Positions 53,306-63,064 of a stretch of DNA of 64,000 nucleotides are shown piece after piece; position 1 is the stretch's first letter, and the number at the start of each line of letters is the position of its first letter. The notes under the pieces were generated by a model that saw nothing but the letters and a program-made list of their open reading frames with translations, had not been told where the DNA came from and did not search any database. The translations under genes were made by a program, and so were the position numbers. This DNA is from Geodermatophilus marinus (GTDB taxonomy: Bacteria > Actinomycetota > Actinomycetes > Mycobacteriales > Geodermatophilaceae), in NCBI RefSeq assembly GCF_003428645.1, contig NZ_QVQH01000001.1, forward strand, positions 62,001-126,000, given 5' to 3'.

Positions 53306-53360
53306 TGACCGAGCTCTTCCGCCTGCCGGGAGAGGGCAGGAGTGGGAGCGGGGCCGCCCC

Positions 53361-53366
53361 TAAGCT
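53361..53366 (+). promoter_or_regulatory. -10 element (TAAGCT) for leaderless mscR
   Basis: TAAGCT ends 6 nt before the mscR ATG at 53373, with no ribosome site. Confidence 0.55.
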
Positions 53367-53372
53367 CGCCGC

Positions 53373-54458
53373 ATGGCCTACGAGGTGAAGGGCGTCGTCG
53401 CCCGCAGCAAGGGAGCCCCGGTCACCGTCGAGACGATCATCGTGCCCGACCCGGGCCCGGGGGAGGCCGTCGTCGACGTGCAGGCCTGCGGGGTCTGCCA
53501 CACCGACCTGCACTACCGGGAGGGCGGCATCAACGACGAGTTCCCCTTCCTGCTCGGCCACGAGGCCGCCGGCACGGTGGCCGCGGTCGGGGAGGGCGTC
53601 ACCGACGTCGCCGTCGGCGACTACGTGGTGCTCAACTGGCGGGCGGTGTGCGGGCTGTGCCGCGCCTGCCGCAAGGGGCAGCCGCAGTACTGCTTCGACA
53701 CCCACAACGCCGCGCAGAAGATGACGCTGGCCGACGGCACCGAGCTGTCCCCGGCGCTGGGCATCGGCGCGTTCGCCGAGAAGACGCTGGTGCACGCCGG
53801 GCAGTGCACCAAGGTCGACCCCGCCGCCCCGGCTTCCGCCGCCGGGCTGCTCGGCTGCGGGGTGATGGCCGGGGTGGGCGCGGCGCTCAACACCGGCGGG
53901 GTGCAGCGCGGGGAGAGCGTGGCGGTGTTCGGCTGCGGCGGGGTCGGCGACGCCGCGATCGCCGGCGCCCGGCTGGCCGGGGCGCGCACCATCGTCGCCG
54001 TCGACATCGACGACCGGAAGCTGCAGTGGGCGAAGAAGTTCGGCGCCACCCACACCGTCAACTCCACGCAGGCCGACGCGGTCGAGGCGGTCAAGGCGGC
54101 CACCGGCGGCTTCGGCGCCGACGTGGCCATCGACGCGGTCGGGCACCCGGCGGTGTTCGAGCAGGCCTTCTCCGCCCGCGACCTGGCCGGCCGGGTGGTG
54201 CTGGTCGGCGTGCCCACCCCGGACATGACCATCACCCTGCCGCTGATCGAGGTCTTCGGCCGGGGCGGGGCGGTCAAGTCCTCCTGGTACGGCGACTGCC
54301 TGCCCTCCCGGGACTTCCCGATGCTGGTCGACCTCTACCTGCAGGGCCGCTTCCCGCTGGAGGACTTCGTCACCGAGACCATCGGCATCGACGACGTCGA
54401 GGAGGCCTTCACCAAGATGCACTCCGGCGACGTGCTGCGCTCGGTCGTGGTCTTCTGA
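53373..54458 (+). CDS. mscR: S-(hydroxymethyl)mycothiol dehydrogenase
   Basis: 361 residues, zinc class III-like alcohol dehydrogenase oxidising the formaldehyde-mycothiol adduct to S-formylmycothiol with NAD. Catalytic zinc ligands lie in [12 protein letters not shown] and [10 protein letters not shown]; the structural zinc loop is [20 protein letters not shown] binding is [34 protein letters not shown] is typical of the mycothiol enzyme. Coupled (TGATG) to a metallo-beta-lactamase gene. Confidence 0.92.
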   Translation: MAYEVKGVVARSKGAPVTVETIIVPDPGPGEAVVDVQACGVCHTDLHYREGGINDEFPFLLGHEAAGTVAAVGEGVTDVAVGDYVVLNWRAVCGLCRACRKGQPQYCFDTHNAAQKMTLADGTELSPALGIGAFAEKTLVHAGQCTKVDPAAPASAAGLLGCGVMAGVGAALNTGGVQRGESVAVFGCGGVGDAAIAGARLAGARTIVAVDIDDRKLQWAKKFGATHTVNSTQADAVEAVKAATGGFGADVAIDAVGHPAVFEQAFSARDLAGRVVLVGVPTPDMTITLPLIEVFGRGGAVKSSWYGDCLPSRDFPMLVDLYLQGRFPLEDFVTETIGIDDVEEAFTKMHSGDVLRSVVVF

Positions 54459-55066
54459 TGGCGGCCCGCATCGACAAGACCGTCGTCTCCGGCGTGTTCA
54501 GCCTCGACGGGCAGGACTTCGACGTCGACAACAACGTCTGGCTGGTCGGCGACGACGACGAGGTGCTGGTCATCGACGCGCCGCACCGCGCCGAGCCGAT
54601 CCTCGAGGCCGTCGGCGGCCGCCGGGTGACCGCGATCGTGCTCACCCACGGGCACAACGACCACATCACCGCCGCGGTCGACCTGCGGGCGGCCACCGGC
54701 GCGCCGGTCTGGTTCAACCCCGCCGACCGGATGCTGTGGGACGTCGTCCACCCCGGTACCGCCCCGGACGAGGAGCTCACCGAGGGCACCACCTTCACCG
54801 TCGCCGGGACGACGCTGACCGCGCTGTCCACCCCGGGCCACTCACCGGGCAGCACCTGCCTGCTGGCCCCGGACCTGGGCACGGTGTTCACCGGCGACAC
54901 GCTGTTCCGCGGCGGCCCGGGGGCCACCGGGCGCTCCTACAGCGACGAGCCCACGATCCTCGACTCCATCCGGACCCGGCTGCTGACCCTGCCCGGCGAC
55001 ACCGTCGTCCGCACGGGGCACGGCGAGGACACCACCGTGGCCGCCGAGGCGGGCAACATCTCCTGA
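54458..55066 (+). CDS. metallo-beta-lactamase-fold hydrolase, probable S-formylmycothiol hydrolase
   Basis: 202 residues. The HxHxDH zinc motif is THGHNDHITA, with TPGHSPGSTCLL and FTGDTLFRGGPGAT after it and a final HG in RTGHGEDTTV. This glyoxalase-II-like protein follows mscR in mycobacteria too, and is believed to hydrolyse S-formylmycothiol to formate and mycothiol. The role is inferred from the fold and coupling. Confidence 0.85.
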   Translation: MAARIDKTVVSGVFSLDGQDFDVDNNVWLVGDDDEVLVIDAPHRAEPILEAVGGRRVTAIVLTHGHNDHITAAVDLRAATGAPVWFNPADRMLWDVVHPGTAPDEELTEGTTFTVAGTTLTALSTPGHSPGSTCLLAPDLGTVFTGDTLFRGGPGATGRSYSDEPTILDSIRTRLLTLPGDTVVRTGHGEDTTVAAEAGNIS

Positions 55067-55131
55067 GGTCGCGGGCCGGGGCGGGTGGCGCGGACCACCT
55101 CGCCCGCCCCGGCTCCGTCGTCCCGCCCCGG

Positions 55132-55137
55132 TACCCT
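55132..55137 (+). promoter_or_regulatory. -10 element (TACCCT) for leaderless purF
   Basis: TACCCT ends 6 nt before the purF GTG at 55144. Confidence 0.5.
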
Positions 55138-55143
55138 CGACGG

Positions 55144-56682
55144 GTGCCACGCGGTGACGGACGGCTGACGCACGACCTCGACCCCCAGTCCCCCGGACCC
55201 CAGGACGCCTGCGGCGTCTTCGGTGTCTGGGCGCCGGGGGAGGAGGTCGCCAAGCTGACCTACTTCGGTCTCTACGCCCTGCAGCACCGCGGCCAGGAGG
55301 CCGCGGGCATCGCCGTCTCCGACGGCGCCTCGGTCGTCGTCTACAAGGACCTCGGGCTGGTCAGCCAGGTCTTCGACGAGGCGACGCTGGGCAGCCTGCA
55401 CGGGCACCTCGCGGTCGGGCACACCCGCTACTCGACGACCGGCTCGTCGACCTGGGAGAACGCCCAACCCACCTTCCGGACGACGGACGCCGGCACCGGC
55501 CTGGCGCTGTGCCACAACGGCAACCTGGTCAACACCGGGGAGCTGGCGAGCCGGGCGGCCGACGCCGGCGTGCCCGGTGCCTTCGCCTCCACCACCGACT
55601 CGGACCTGGTCACCGCGCTGATCGCCGCGCGGCCGGACCTCTCGGTCGAGGCCGCCGCCATGGAGGTGCTGCCCCAGCTGCGCGGCGCGTTCAGCTTCGT
55701 CTTCATGGACGAGACCACGCTGTACGCCGCCCGCGACCCGCAGGGCGTGCGGCCGCTGGTGCTCGGCCGGCTGGAGCGGGGCTGGGTGGTGGCCAGCGAG
55801 ACGGCGGCGCTCGACATCGTCGGCGCCTCCGTGGTCCGCGAGGTCGAGCCCGGCGAGCTGCTGGCCGTCGACGAGGACGGGCTGCGCAGCCAGCACTTCG
55901 CCGCGGCCGAGCCCAAGGGCTGCGTGTTCGAGTACGTCTACCTGGCCCGCCCCGACACCACGATCGGCGGCCGGGGGGTGCACGCCGCCCGCGTCGAGAT
56001 CGGCCGGCGGCTGGCCCGGGAGCACCCCGCCGACGCCGACCTGGTCATCCCGGTCCCCGAGTCCGGCACCCCCGCCGCGGTCGGCTACGCCGAGGCCTCG
56101 GGCATCCCCTACGGCCTGGGGCTGGTCAAGAACTCCTACGTCGGGCGCACCTTCATCCAGCCCAGCCAGACGATCCGGCAGCTGGGCATCCGGCTGAAGC
56201 TCAACCCGCTGCGCGACGTCATCCGCGGCAAGCGCCTGGTGGTGGTCGACGACTCGATCGTGCGCGGCAACACCCAGCGGGCGCTCATCCGCATGCTGCG
56301 CGAGGCCGGGGCGGTCGAGGTGCACGTCCGGATCTCCTCGCCGCCGGTCAAGTGGCCGTGCTTCTACGGCATCGACTTCGCCAGCCGGGCCGAGCTGATC
56401 GCCAACGGGCTGGACGTCGACGGCATCCGCGCCTCGATCAACGCCGACTCGCTCGCCTACGTCTCCGAGCAGGGCCTGATCGCGGCCACCGAGCAGCCGG
56501 TCACCCGGCTGTGCACCGCTTGCTTCACCGGCCAGTACCCGATCCCGCTCGGGGAGAGCGAGGTGCTGGGCAAGCACGTGCTCGAGGGCATCGAACGCCG
56601 CGCGGTGACCGGCTGGACCGGCCGGCAGGCCGGCAGCGCCACCGTCCCGGGCGGGGCGGACGACGCGCTCAACCGCCCGTGA
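55144..56682 (+). CDS. purF: amidophosphoribosyltransferase
   Basis: 512 residues, first committed purine step. Cys23 in QDACGVFGVWAP becomes the N-terminal nucleophile after removal of a 22-residue propeptide. The PRPP motif is LVVVDDSIVRGNTQ. Cysteines in PKGCVFEYVYLA, KWPCFYGIDF and LCTACFTGQYP match the 4Fe-4S ligands of the Bacillus-type enzyme, so it is an iron-sulfur, oxygen-sensitive form. GTG 55144 is apparently leaderless; its stop overlaps the purM GTG. Confidence 0.97.
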   Translation: MPRGDGRLTHDLDPQSPGPQDACGVFGVWAPGEEVAKLTYFGLYALQHRGQEAAGIAVSDGASVVVYKDLGLVSQVFDEATLGSLHGHLAVGHTRYSTTGSSTWENAQPTFRTTDAGTGLALCHNGNLVNTGELASRAADAGVPGAFASTTDSDLVTALIAARPDLSVEAAAMEVLPQLRGAFSFVFMDETTLYAARDPQGVRPLVLGRLERGWVVASETAALDIVGASVVREVEPGELLAVDEDGLRSQHFAAAEPKGCVFEYVYLARPDTTIGGRGVHAARVEIGRRLAREHPADADLVIPVPESGTPAAVGYAEASGIPYGLGLVKNSYVGRTFIQPSQTIRQLGIRLKLNPLRDVIRGKRLVVVDDSIVRGNTQRALIRMLREAGAVEVHVRISSPPVKWPCFYGIDFASRAELIANGLDVDGIRASINADSLAYVSEQGLIAATEQPVTRLCTACFTGQYPIPLGESEVLGKHVLEGIERRAVTGWTGRQAGSATVPGGADDALNRP

Positions 56683-57749
56683 GCGGCGGCACGGGCACCG
56701 GGCGGTACACGTACGCGGCCTCCGGCGTCGACATCGACGCCGGGGAACGCGCGGTCGAGCTGATGCGGGCGGCGGTGGCGCGGACCAACCGCCCGGAGGT
56801 CGTCGGCGGGCTGGGCGGGTTCGCCGGGCTGTTCGCCCTGGACACGACCCGGTACCGCCGGCCCCTGCTGGCCTCCTCCACCGACGGGGTCGGCACGAAG
56901 ATCGCCCTCGCGCGGGCGCTGGACCGGCACGACACCGTGGGCATCGACCTGGTGGCGATGGTCGTCGACGACCTGGTCGCCTGCGGCGCCGAACCGCTCT
57001 TCCTGCAGGACTACGTGGCCTGCGGGCGCGTGGTGCCCGAGCGGATCGCCGCGATCGTCACGGGCATCGCCGCCGGCTGCACGCAGGCCGGGGCGGCGCT
57101 GGTCGGCGGGGAGACCGCCGAGCACGGTGACCTCATGGGCCCGGACGACTACGACCTCGCCGCCACCGCCGTGGGCGTCGTCGAGGCCGACGCGGTGCTC
57201 GGCCCGGAGCGGGTCCGAGCCGGCGACGCGGTCGTGGCGATGGCCTCGTCGGGCTTCCACTCCAACGGCTACTCGCTGGTCCGCCGGGTCGTGGCCGGTG
57301 CGGGGCTGGACCTCGCCGCGGTCCCGGCCGGCCTGGACCGGCCGCTGGGCGAGGTGCTCCTCGAGCCCACCCGCATCTACGCCCGCGACTGCCTGACCCT
57401 GGTCGAGCGCTTCGGCGTCGACGGGGTGCACGCGCTGGCGCACGTCACCGGCGGCGGGCTGGCCGGCAACACCGCCCGGGTGGTGCCCGAGGGCCTGGCG
57501 GCGGTCCTGGACCGCGGTACCTGGACGCTGCCGGCCGCCGTCGCGCTCGTCGAGGAGCACGGCGTGCCGCGCGCGGAGTCCGAGCGGGCGTTCAACTGCG
57601 GCGTCGGCATGGTGGCCGTGGTCGCCCCCGCGGTCGCCGACGACGTCGTCGCCGCACTCGGCGAGCGCGGGGTGCCGGCCTGGGTGGCGGGCACCGTCGA
57701 GGAGCGCTCGGGGGGTACCGCAGCCCGGTTGGTCGGCCGCTACCGCTGA
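56679..57749 (+). CDS. purM: AIR synthetase
   Basis: 356 residues, closing the imidazole ring. LLASSTDGVGTKIALA, DLVAMVVDDLVACGAEPLFL, GGETAEHGDLM and ASSGFHSNGYSLVRR are the PurM motifs. GTG 56679 overlaps purF (GTGA). It receives the product of PurSQL, encoded 8 kb away. A strong hairpin follows. Confidence 0.97.
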   Translation: MSGGTGTGRYTYAASGVDIDAGERAVELMRAAVARTNRPEVVGGLGGFAGLFALDTTRYRRPLLASSTDGVGTKIALARALDRHDTVGIDLVAMVVDDLVACGAEPLFLQDYVACGRVVPERIAAIVTGIAAGCTQAGAALVGGETAEHGDLMGPDDYDLAATAVGVVEADAVLGPERVRAGDAVVAMASSGFHSNGYSLVRRVVAGAGLDLAAVPAGLDRPLGEVLLEPTRIYARDCLTLVERFGVDGVHALAHVTGGGLAGNTARVVPEGLAAVLDRGTWTLPAAVALVEEHGVPRAESERAFNCGVGMVAVVAPAVADDVVAALGERGVPAWVAGTVEERSGGTAARLVGRYR

Positions 57750-57787
57750 ACGCGAGCCCCCGGACGGGGCGACCGGCGGCAGCACGC

Positions 57788-57822
57788 GGACACCGCGGCT
57801 CCCCGGGGGAGCCGCGGTGTCC
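57788..57822. terminator. 17-bp hairpin between purM and DUF3073
   Basis: GGACACCGCGGCTCCCC pairs perfectly with GGGGAGCCGCGGTGTCC around one central base. Lying between convergent genes it can terminate both. No T-run. Confidence 0.8.
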
Positions 57823-57853
57823 GTCGTGTCAGGCCGTGCGGGTCAGGCGCGGG

Positions 57854-58078
57854 TCAACGGCTGGCAGCCCAGTCGTCGTCCGCGTCGTCGTCCGCCCAGC
57901 GGTCGACGAACTCGTCGTCCTCCTCGTCGTCGTCGGTCGCCCGGTGCGGAGCGGTGTACGACGACGACGGTGAACCGGCCAGCTCGCGCTGCAGCGCGGA
58001 GAGGTCGGTGTTCGGTGAGCTGTACTTGAGCTCACGGGCCACGCGTGTCTGCTTGGCCTTCGCTCGGCCGCGCCCCAT
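57854..58078 (-). CDS. DUF3073 protein
   Basis: 74 residues. The basic start MGRGRAKAKQTRVARELKYS is strongly conserved in actinobacteria; the C-terminal third is acidic (TDDDEEDDEFVDRWADDDAD). A charge-split small protein of unknown role, regularly convergent with purM. ATG 58078; TAAGCT at 58172-58177 is a possible -10. Confidence 0.93.
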   Translation of the reverse strand: MGRGRAKAKQTRVARELKYSSPNTDLSALQRELAGSPSSSYTAPHRATDDDEEDDEFVDRWADDDADDDWAASR

Positions 58079-58207
58079 CGGCTCGACCCCCTCGTTACGG
58101 AGTACGGGAGCCCAGCGTGCGGGCTGGACGGCCCGCGTGGCGACCCCGACTGAGTGACTCTGTCTCCACCGAGCTTACGACACCGATCGACGACCGGCAC
58201 GGGTCTC

Positions 58208-58231
58208 CCCCCGCTGTCCCCCGAGCGGGGG
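58208..58231 (-). terminator. hairpin after the secreted hypothetical gene
   Basis: CCCCCGCT and AGCGGGGG pair perfectly around an 8-nt loop, about 50 nt past the minus-strand stop at 58283. Confidence 0.45.
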
Positions 58232-58282
58232 CGGGGCAGCCCCCGGTGGGGCCGCATGCGCACCGCCGGGCCGGCGACACCA

Positions 58283-58777
58283 TCAGATCCGGTACAGCCG
58301 GTAGTGGATCGCCGCCACACCCTGCGCCACGCTCTCGCTGGTCGCCGTGCCCCGGAGGTCGGTGAGCTCACCGCCGACGCCCTTCAGGGTGCCGCGACCG
58401 TCGCACTCGATCTGCAGGTTGCAGACGATGCTCACGAGGCTGCGAATGGTCCCGCTCTGGCCGAGCACCACGCCCTCTCCGTGGATCACGCCGCGGCACC
58501 GGATCACGTCGGCCGCCTGGGTGCAGCGGTACTCGCCGGTTTCCACCATGGAGATGCCGGGGCCCTCGGTCACGGCGCGCTCGGTGACGCTGAAGTGCGC
58601 CACGCCGTCGTACCCCGGGAGGGGGCTGGGCTCCGACAGGTGGAGCATGGTCCTCGTGGCCTCGAGCTCCACCGGTGATCCTCCGTGCGCATGCGGGTGG
58701 GCCGACGCGGCGCCGGCGAGGACCCCCACGAGCAGCACCGGGGTCAGGACCAGCAGCGCGAACAGGCGGCTCCTCAT
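58283..58777 (-). CDS. secreted protein of unknown function
   Basis: 164 residues. A signal peptide (LFALLVLTPVLLVGVLAGAA, cleavage near ASA-HPH) is followed by a His-rich stretch HPHAHGG and a beta-rich body with four cysteines (YRCTQAADVIRC, VCNLQIEC), probably two disulfides. The pattern suggests a small barrel, but I do not recognise a family. GAGGAG precedes ATG 58777. Confidence 0.7.
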   Translation of the reverse strand: MRSRLFALLVLTPVLLVGVLAGAASAHPHAHGGSPVELEATRTMLHLSEPSPLPGYDGVAHFSVTERAVTEGPGISMVETGEYRCTQAADVIRCRGVIHGEGVVLGQSGTIRSLVSIVCNLQIECDGRGTLKGVGGELTDLRGTATSESVAQGVAAIHYRLYRI

Positions 58778-58896
58778 GACGGCTCCTCTGCCGCGGGACC
58801 GGGCCGGTCGGCCCGATCCGGCCTCGACGGTGCAGGAGGGGGTCCGCCGGAGCGGGCGGCCCGGCCAGGGCACTCCGACCCTGCAGGGAGCCGGCG

Positions 58897-59961
58897 TCAG
58901 CGGGGCAGCCGGATGGTGGCCAGCCGGCCGACGGCGGCCATCCGCTCCTCGGCCATCCGGTCGGCGGCCACGGCCGGGGAGACGCCCTGCTCCTCGGCGG
59001 CGCGGAACACCCGCAGCGCCACGTCGAAGATGCCGGCGGCCTTGGCCTCGGCGCGGGTGAACGAGAAGCCGTGCCGCTCGTCCTCGACCTGGATGACCCC
59101 GCCGGCGTTGACCAGGTAGTCCGGGGCGTAGAGGATCCCGCGGTCCATCAGCCGCCCGGCGATGCCGTCGGAGGCCAGCTGGTTGTTGGCCCCGCCGCAG
59201 ACCACCTCGGCCTCCAGCACCGCCACGGTCTCCTCGTCCAGCGCCCCGCCGAGCGCGCAGGGGGCGTAGACGTCGGCCGGGGTGCGCACCAGCGTGGCGG
59301 TGTCGCCGACGGCGTCCACGGCCGGGTGGCGCGCCAGCACCCGCTCGACCGCGTCGGCGTCGACGTCGGTGACGACGACGTCCGCGCCGTCGTCCACGAG
59401 CCGGTCGACCAGCCAGCTGCCGACCTTGCCGACGCCGGCCACGGCGACGGTCCGCCCGGCCAGCGAGGGCTTGCCCCAGCGGTGCTGGGCGGCGGCCCGC
59501 ATGCCCTGGAAGACGCCGTAGGCGGTGAGCACCGAGGAGTCGCCGCACCCGCCGTAGGCCTCCGACCGGCCGTGCGCGAACCGCGTCTCGCGGGCGACCA
59601 CGTCGAGGTCGGCGTTGGAGGTGCCCACGTCGCAGGCGGTGAGGTAGCGACCGCCCAGGGACTCCACGAAGCGGCCGTAGGCGCGCAGCAGCGCCTCGGT
59701 CTTGCCGGTGGCCGGGTCCCCGATGATGACCGCCTTGCCGCCGCCGAGGTCCAGCCCGGCCAGGCTGTTCTTGTAGGCCATGGCCTTCGACAGCGCGAGC
59801 GCGTCGGCGACCGCGGCCTCCTCGGTCGCGTACGGGTAGAAGCGGGTCCCGCCCAGCGCCGGCCCGAGGGCTGTGGAGTAGATCGCGATGACCGCCCGCA
59901 GGCCCGAGGCCGGGTCGGAGCAGAAGACGACCTGTTCGTGCCCGGAGGCGAGAACGTCCAC
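58897..59961 (-). CDS. vdh: Glu/Leu/Phe/Val-type amino acid dehydrogenase (leucine/valine dehydrogenase-like)
   Basis: 354 residues. [34 protein letters not shown] (catalytic Lys in GGGKAV) and the NAD motif [17 protein letters not shown] are present, with CGGANNQL and LVNAGGVI. It deaminates branched-chain amino acids reversibly. GTG 59961 is preceded by TACGCT six bases upstream, so the longer frame to 60162 is unlikely and the message is leaderless. Confidence 0.88.
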   Translation of the reverse strand: MDVLASGHEQVVFCSDPASGLRAVIAIYSTALGPALGGTRFYPYATEEAAVADALALSKAMAYKNSLAGLDLGGGKAVIIGDPATGKTEALLRAYGRFVESLGGRYLTACDVGTSNADLDVVARETRFAHGRSEAYGGCGDSSVLTAYGVFQGMRAAAQHRWGKPSLAGRTVAVAGVGKVGSWLVDRLVDDGADVVVTDVDADAVERVLARHPAVDAVGDTATLVRTPADVYAPCALGGALDEETVAVLEAEVVCGGANNQLASDGIAGRLMDRGILYAPDYLVNAGGVIQVEDERHGFSFTRAEAKAAGIFDVALRVFRAAEEQGVSPAVAADRMAEERMAAVGRLATIRLPR

Positions 59962-59967
59962 CCGGGG

Positions 59968-59973
59968 AGCGTA
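59968..59973 (-). promoter_or_regulatory. -10 element (TACGCT) for leaderless vdh
   Basis: On the minus strand TACGCT ends 6 nt before the GTG at 59961. Confidence 0.5.
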
Positions 59974-60088
59974 GATCCCCGGTGGTGGCCCGGCGGGCGG
60001 GTCCCGAGCGGGTCCGGCGCCGCGCGGTGGGGGCGGGCGGGCATGATCCTGGGTCGGCACACCCCGTCCCGCGGAGGATCTCTCGACC

Positions 60089-61084
60089 ATGGCTGCCCCG
60101 AAGCGACACCGACTCCTGGCCCTCGCCGTGGCCGCTCCCCTGACCCTGGCCGCCTGCACCACCGGCGGGGGCGGCGGCGACGCCGGCGGGTCCGGCGGCG
60201 GCGGGGGAGGGGCCGGGGACGGCGGCGACCTCTCCTTCGCCGTGGTGACCCACGGCTCGGCCGGGGACGCGTTCTGGGACGTCGTCCAGAACGGGGCCGA
60301 GGCCGCCGGGGAGGACCTCGGGGTCGCCGTCGACTACCAGAGCGACGGCGACCCGCAGCGGCAGTCGCAGCTCATCGACGCCGCGGTGAACCAGGGGGTC
60401 GACGGCCTCGTGGTGTCGATGGCCAACCCCGACGCCCTGCAGGACTCGGTCGAGGCGGCGGTCGCGGCCGGTATCCCGGTCGTGACGATCAACTCCGGCG
60501 CCGAGCGCGCGGACGAGTTCGGCGCGATCGGGCACGTCGGGCAGGACGAGACGGTCGCCGGCCGCGGCGCCGGCGAGCGGCTGGCCGCCGACGGGGCGCA
60601 GAACGTGCTGTGCGTGGTCCACGAGCCGGGCAACATCGGGCTGGAGCAGCGCTGCTCGGGCGCCGCCGAGGGCCTGGGCCGGCCGCTGACGACCGTGCAG
60701 GTGGACATCAACGACCTGCAGGGCGCGCAGTCGACGATCACCTCGCAGCTGCAGGGCGACCCCTCGGTCGACGCCGTCCTCACGCTCAACTCCGCCGTCG
60801 CGGCGGTGGCCGTCGAGGCGGCGGCCGACGCCGGGTCGGACGCCGCCGTCGCGACCTTCGACCTCAACCAGGACGTCATCACCGGTATCCAGGAGGGCGA
60901 CATCTCCTTCGCCGTCGACCAGCAGCAGTACGAGCAGGGCTACCTGCCCGTGGTGATGCTCCAGCTCTACGCCGAGAACCTGAACACCGTCGGCGGCGGC
61001 CGGCCGGTGCTCACCGGCCCGGGGATCGTCGACTCCTCCAACGTCGACGAGATCGCCGACCTGGCCGCGGCCGGTACCCGCTGA
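60089..61084 (+). CDS. sugar ABC transporter substrate-binding lipoprotein
   Basis: 331 residues. The lipobox LAAC gives acylated Cys23, followed by a Gly-rich linker. The periplasmic-binding type I fold shows [47 protein letters not shown] and [17 protein letters not shown]. Ligand probably a simple sugar or polyol. ATG 60089 after GGAGGATC. It heads a three-gene importer. Confidence 0.9.
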   Translation: MAAPKRHRLLALAVAAPLTLAACTTGGGGGDAGGSGGGGGGAGDGGDLSFAVVTHGSAGDAFWDVVQNGAEAAGEDLGVAVDYQSDGDPQRQSQLIDAAVNQGVDGLVVSMANPDALQDSVEAAVAAGIPVVTINSGAERADEFGAIGHVGQDETVAGRGAGERLAADGAQNVLCVVHEPGNIGLEQRCSGAAEGLGRPLTTVQVDINDLQGAQSTITSQLQGDPSVDAVLTLNSAVAAVAVEAAADAGSDAAVATFDLNQDVITGIQEGDISFAVDQQQYEQGYLPVVMLQLYAENLNTVGGGRPVLTGPGIVDSSNVDEIADLAAAGTR

Positions 61085-62126
61085 GCAGCGCCACGCAGAG
61101 CCCGCCGCGGGCCGACGAGCGGGTCGCCGCCGTCGGCCCGCTGCGCCGGCTGCTCGTCACGCCCGAGCTCGGCGCCCTGGTCGGCGCGGTGGCGGTCTTC
61201 ACCTTCTTCGCGGTGCAGTCCGAGCAGTTCCGCTCGCTGCGCGGCGTGGCCAACTGGCTGGACCCCGCCTCGACGCTGGGCATCATGGCGGTCGCGGTCG
61301 CGCTGCTGATGATCGGCGGCCACTTCGACCTCTCCGCAGGGGTCATGACCGGCACGACCGCCCTGACGGTCGGCGTCGTGGCGACCGAGCTGGACCAGAA
61401 CATCTGGGTGGCCATCGCCGTCGCGCTCGTCGTCGCCCTCGCGATCGGCCTCCTCAACGGCTGGCTGGTCACCCGCACCGGGCTGCCCAGCTTCATCATC
61501 ACGCTGGGCACCTTCCTCATGCTGCAGGGCCTCAACCTGGGCCTGACCAAGCTGTTCACCGGCACGGTGACCGCCTCCGGCATCGGCGCGGCCGCGGGTT
61601 ACGGCAGCGCGGAGTGGGTCTTCGCCTCCCGCCTGGAGATCGCCGGCGTGGAGTTCCGGGTCGCGATCCTGTGGTGGGTGCTCCTCACCGCGGTGGCCTC
61701 CTGGGTGCTGCTGCGCACCCGCTTCGGCAACTGGGTGTTCGCGACCGGCGGCGACCCGGTCGCGGCCCGCAACGTCGGCGTCCCCGCGCGGCGCACGACC
61801 ATCGCGCTGTTCATGACGACGGCGGGGGCGGCGTGGTTCGTCGGCACCACGCTGGCGGTGCGGCTGACGTCGGTGCAGGCCAACACCGGCATCGGCCAGG
61901 AGCTGATCTACATCGTGGCCGCGGTCATCGGCGGCTGCCTGCTCACCGGCGGCTTCGGCTCGGCTGTGGGCGCGGCGCTCGGCGCGCTGGTCTTCGGCAT
62001 GACCCAGCTGGGCATCGTGTACCTGCGCTGGGACGCCGACTGGTTCTACTTCTTCCTGGGGCTGATGCTGCTGCTCGCCGTGCTCGCCAACCGGGCGGTC
62101 CGCCGCTACGCCGAGGCGAGCCGGCG

Positions 62127-62130
<4 letters not shown>
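61081..62130 (+). CDS. sugar ABC transporter permease, probable CTG start
   Basis: About 349 residues, 8-10 helices with [20 protein letters not shown] and [21 protein letters not shown]. No ATG, GTG or TTG lies before the first helix; a CTG at 61081 overlaps the upstream TGA (CTGA), exactly mirroring the GTGA overlaps elsewhere, so CTG is the likely initiator. The next usable GTG would delete part of helix 1. Coupled to the ATPase by GTGA. Confidence 0.85.
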
Positions 62131-62996
<866 letters not shown>

Positions 62997-63064
62997 AGGG
63001 ACAGTCGTGGAGCCTGTGCCGGACGGGCGGGCGCCACGCCCCTCTTCCCCAGGGAGCGAGCGAG

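Noticed and set aside
62997-63064. c-di-AMP (ydaO) riboswitch ahead of the NlpC/P60-like gene
   Set aside because: Only 68 bases separate the genes and none of the riboswitch's conserved segments is visible.
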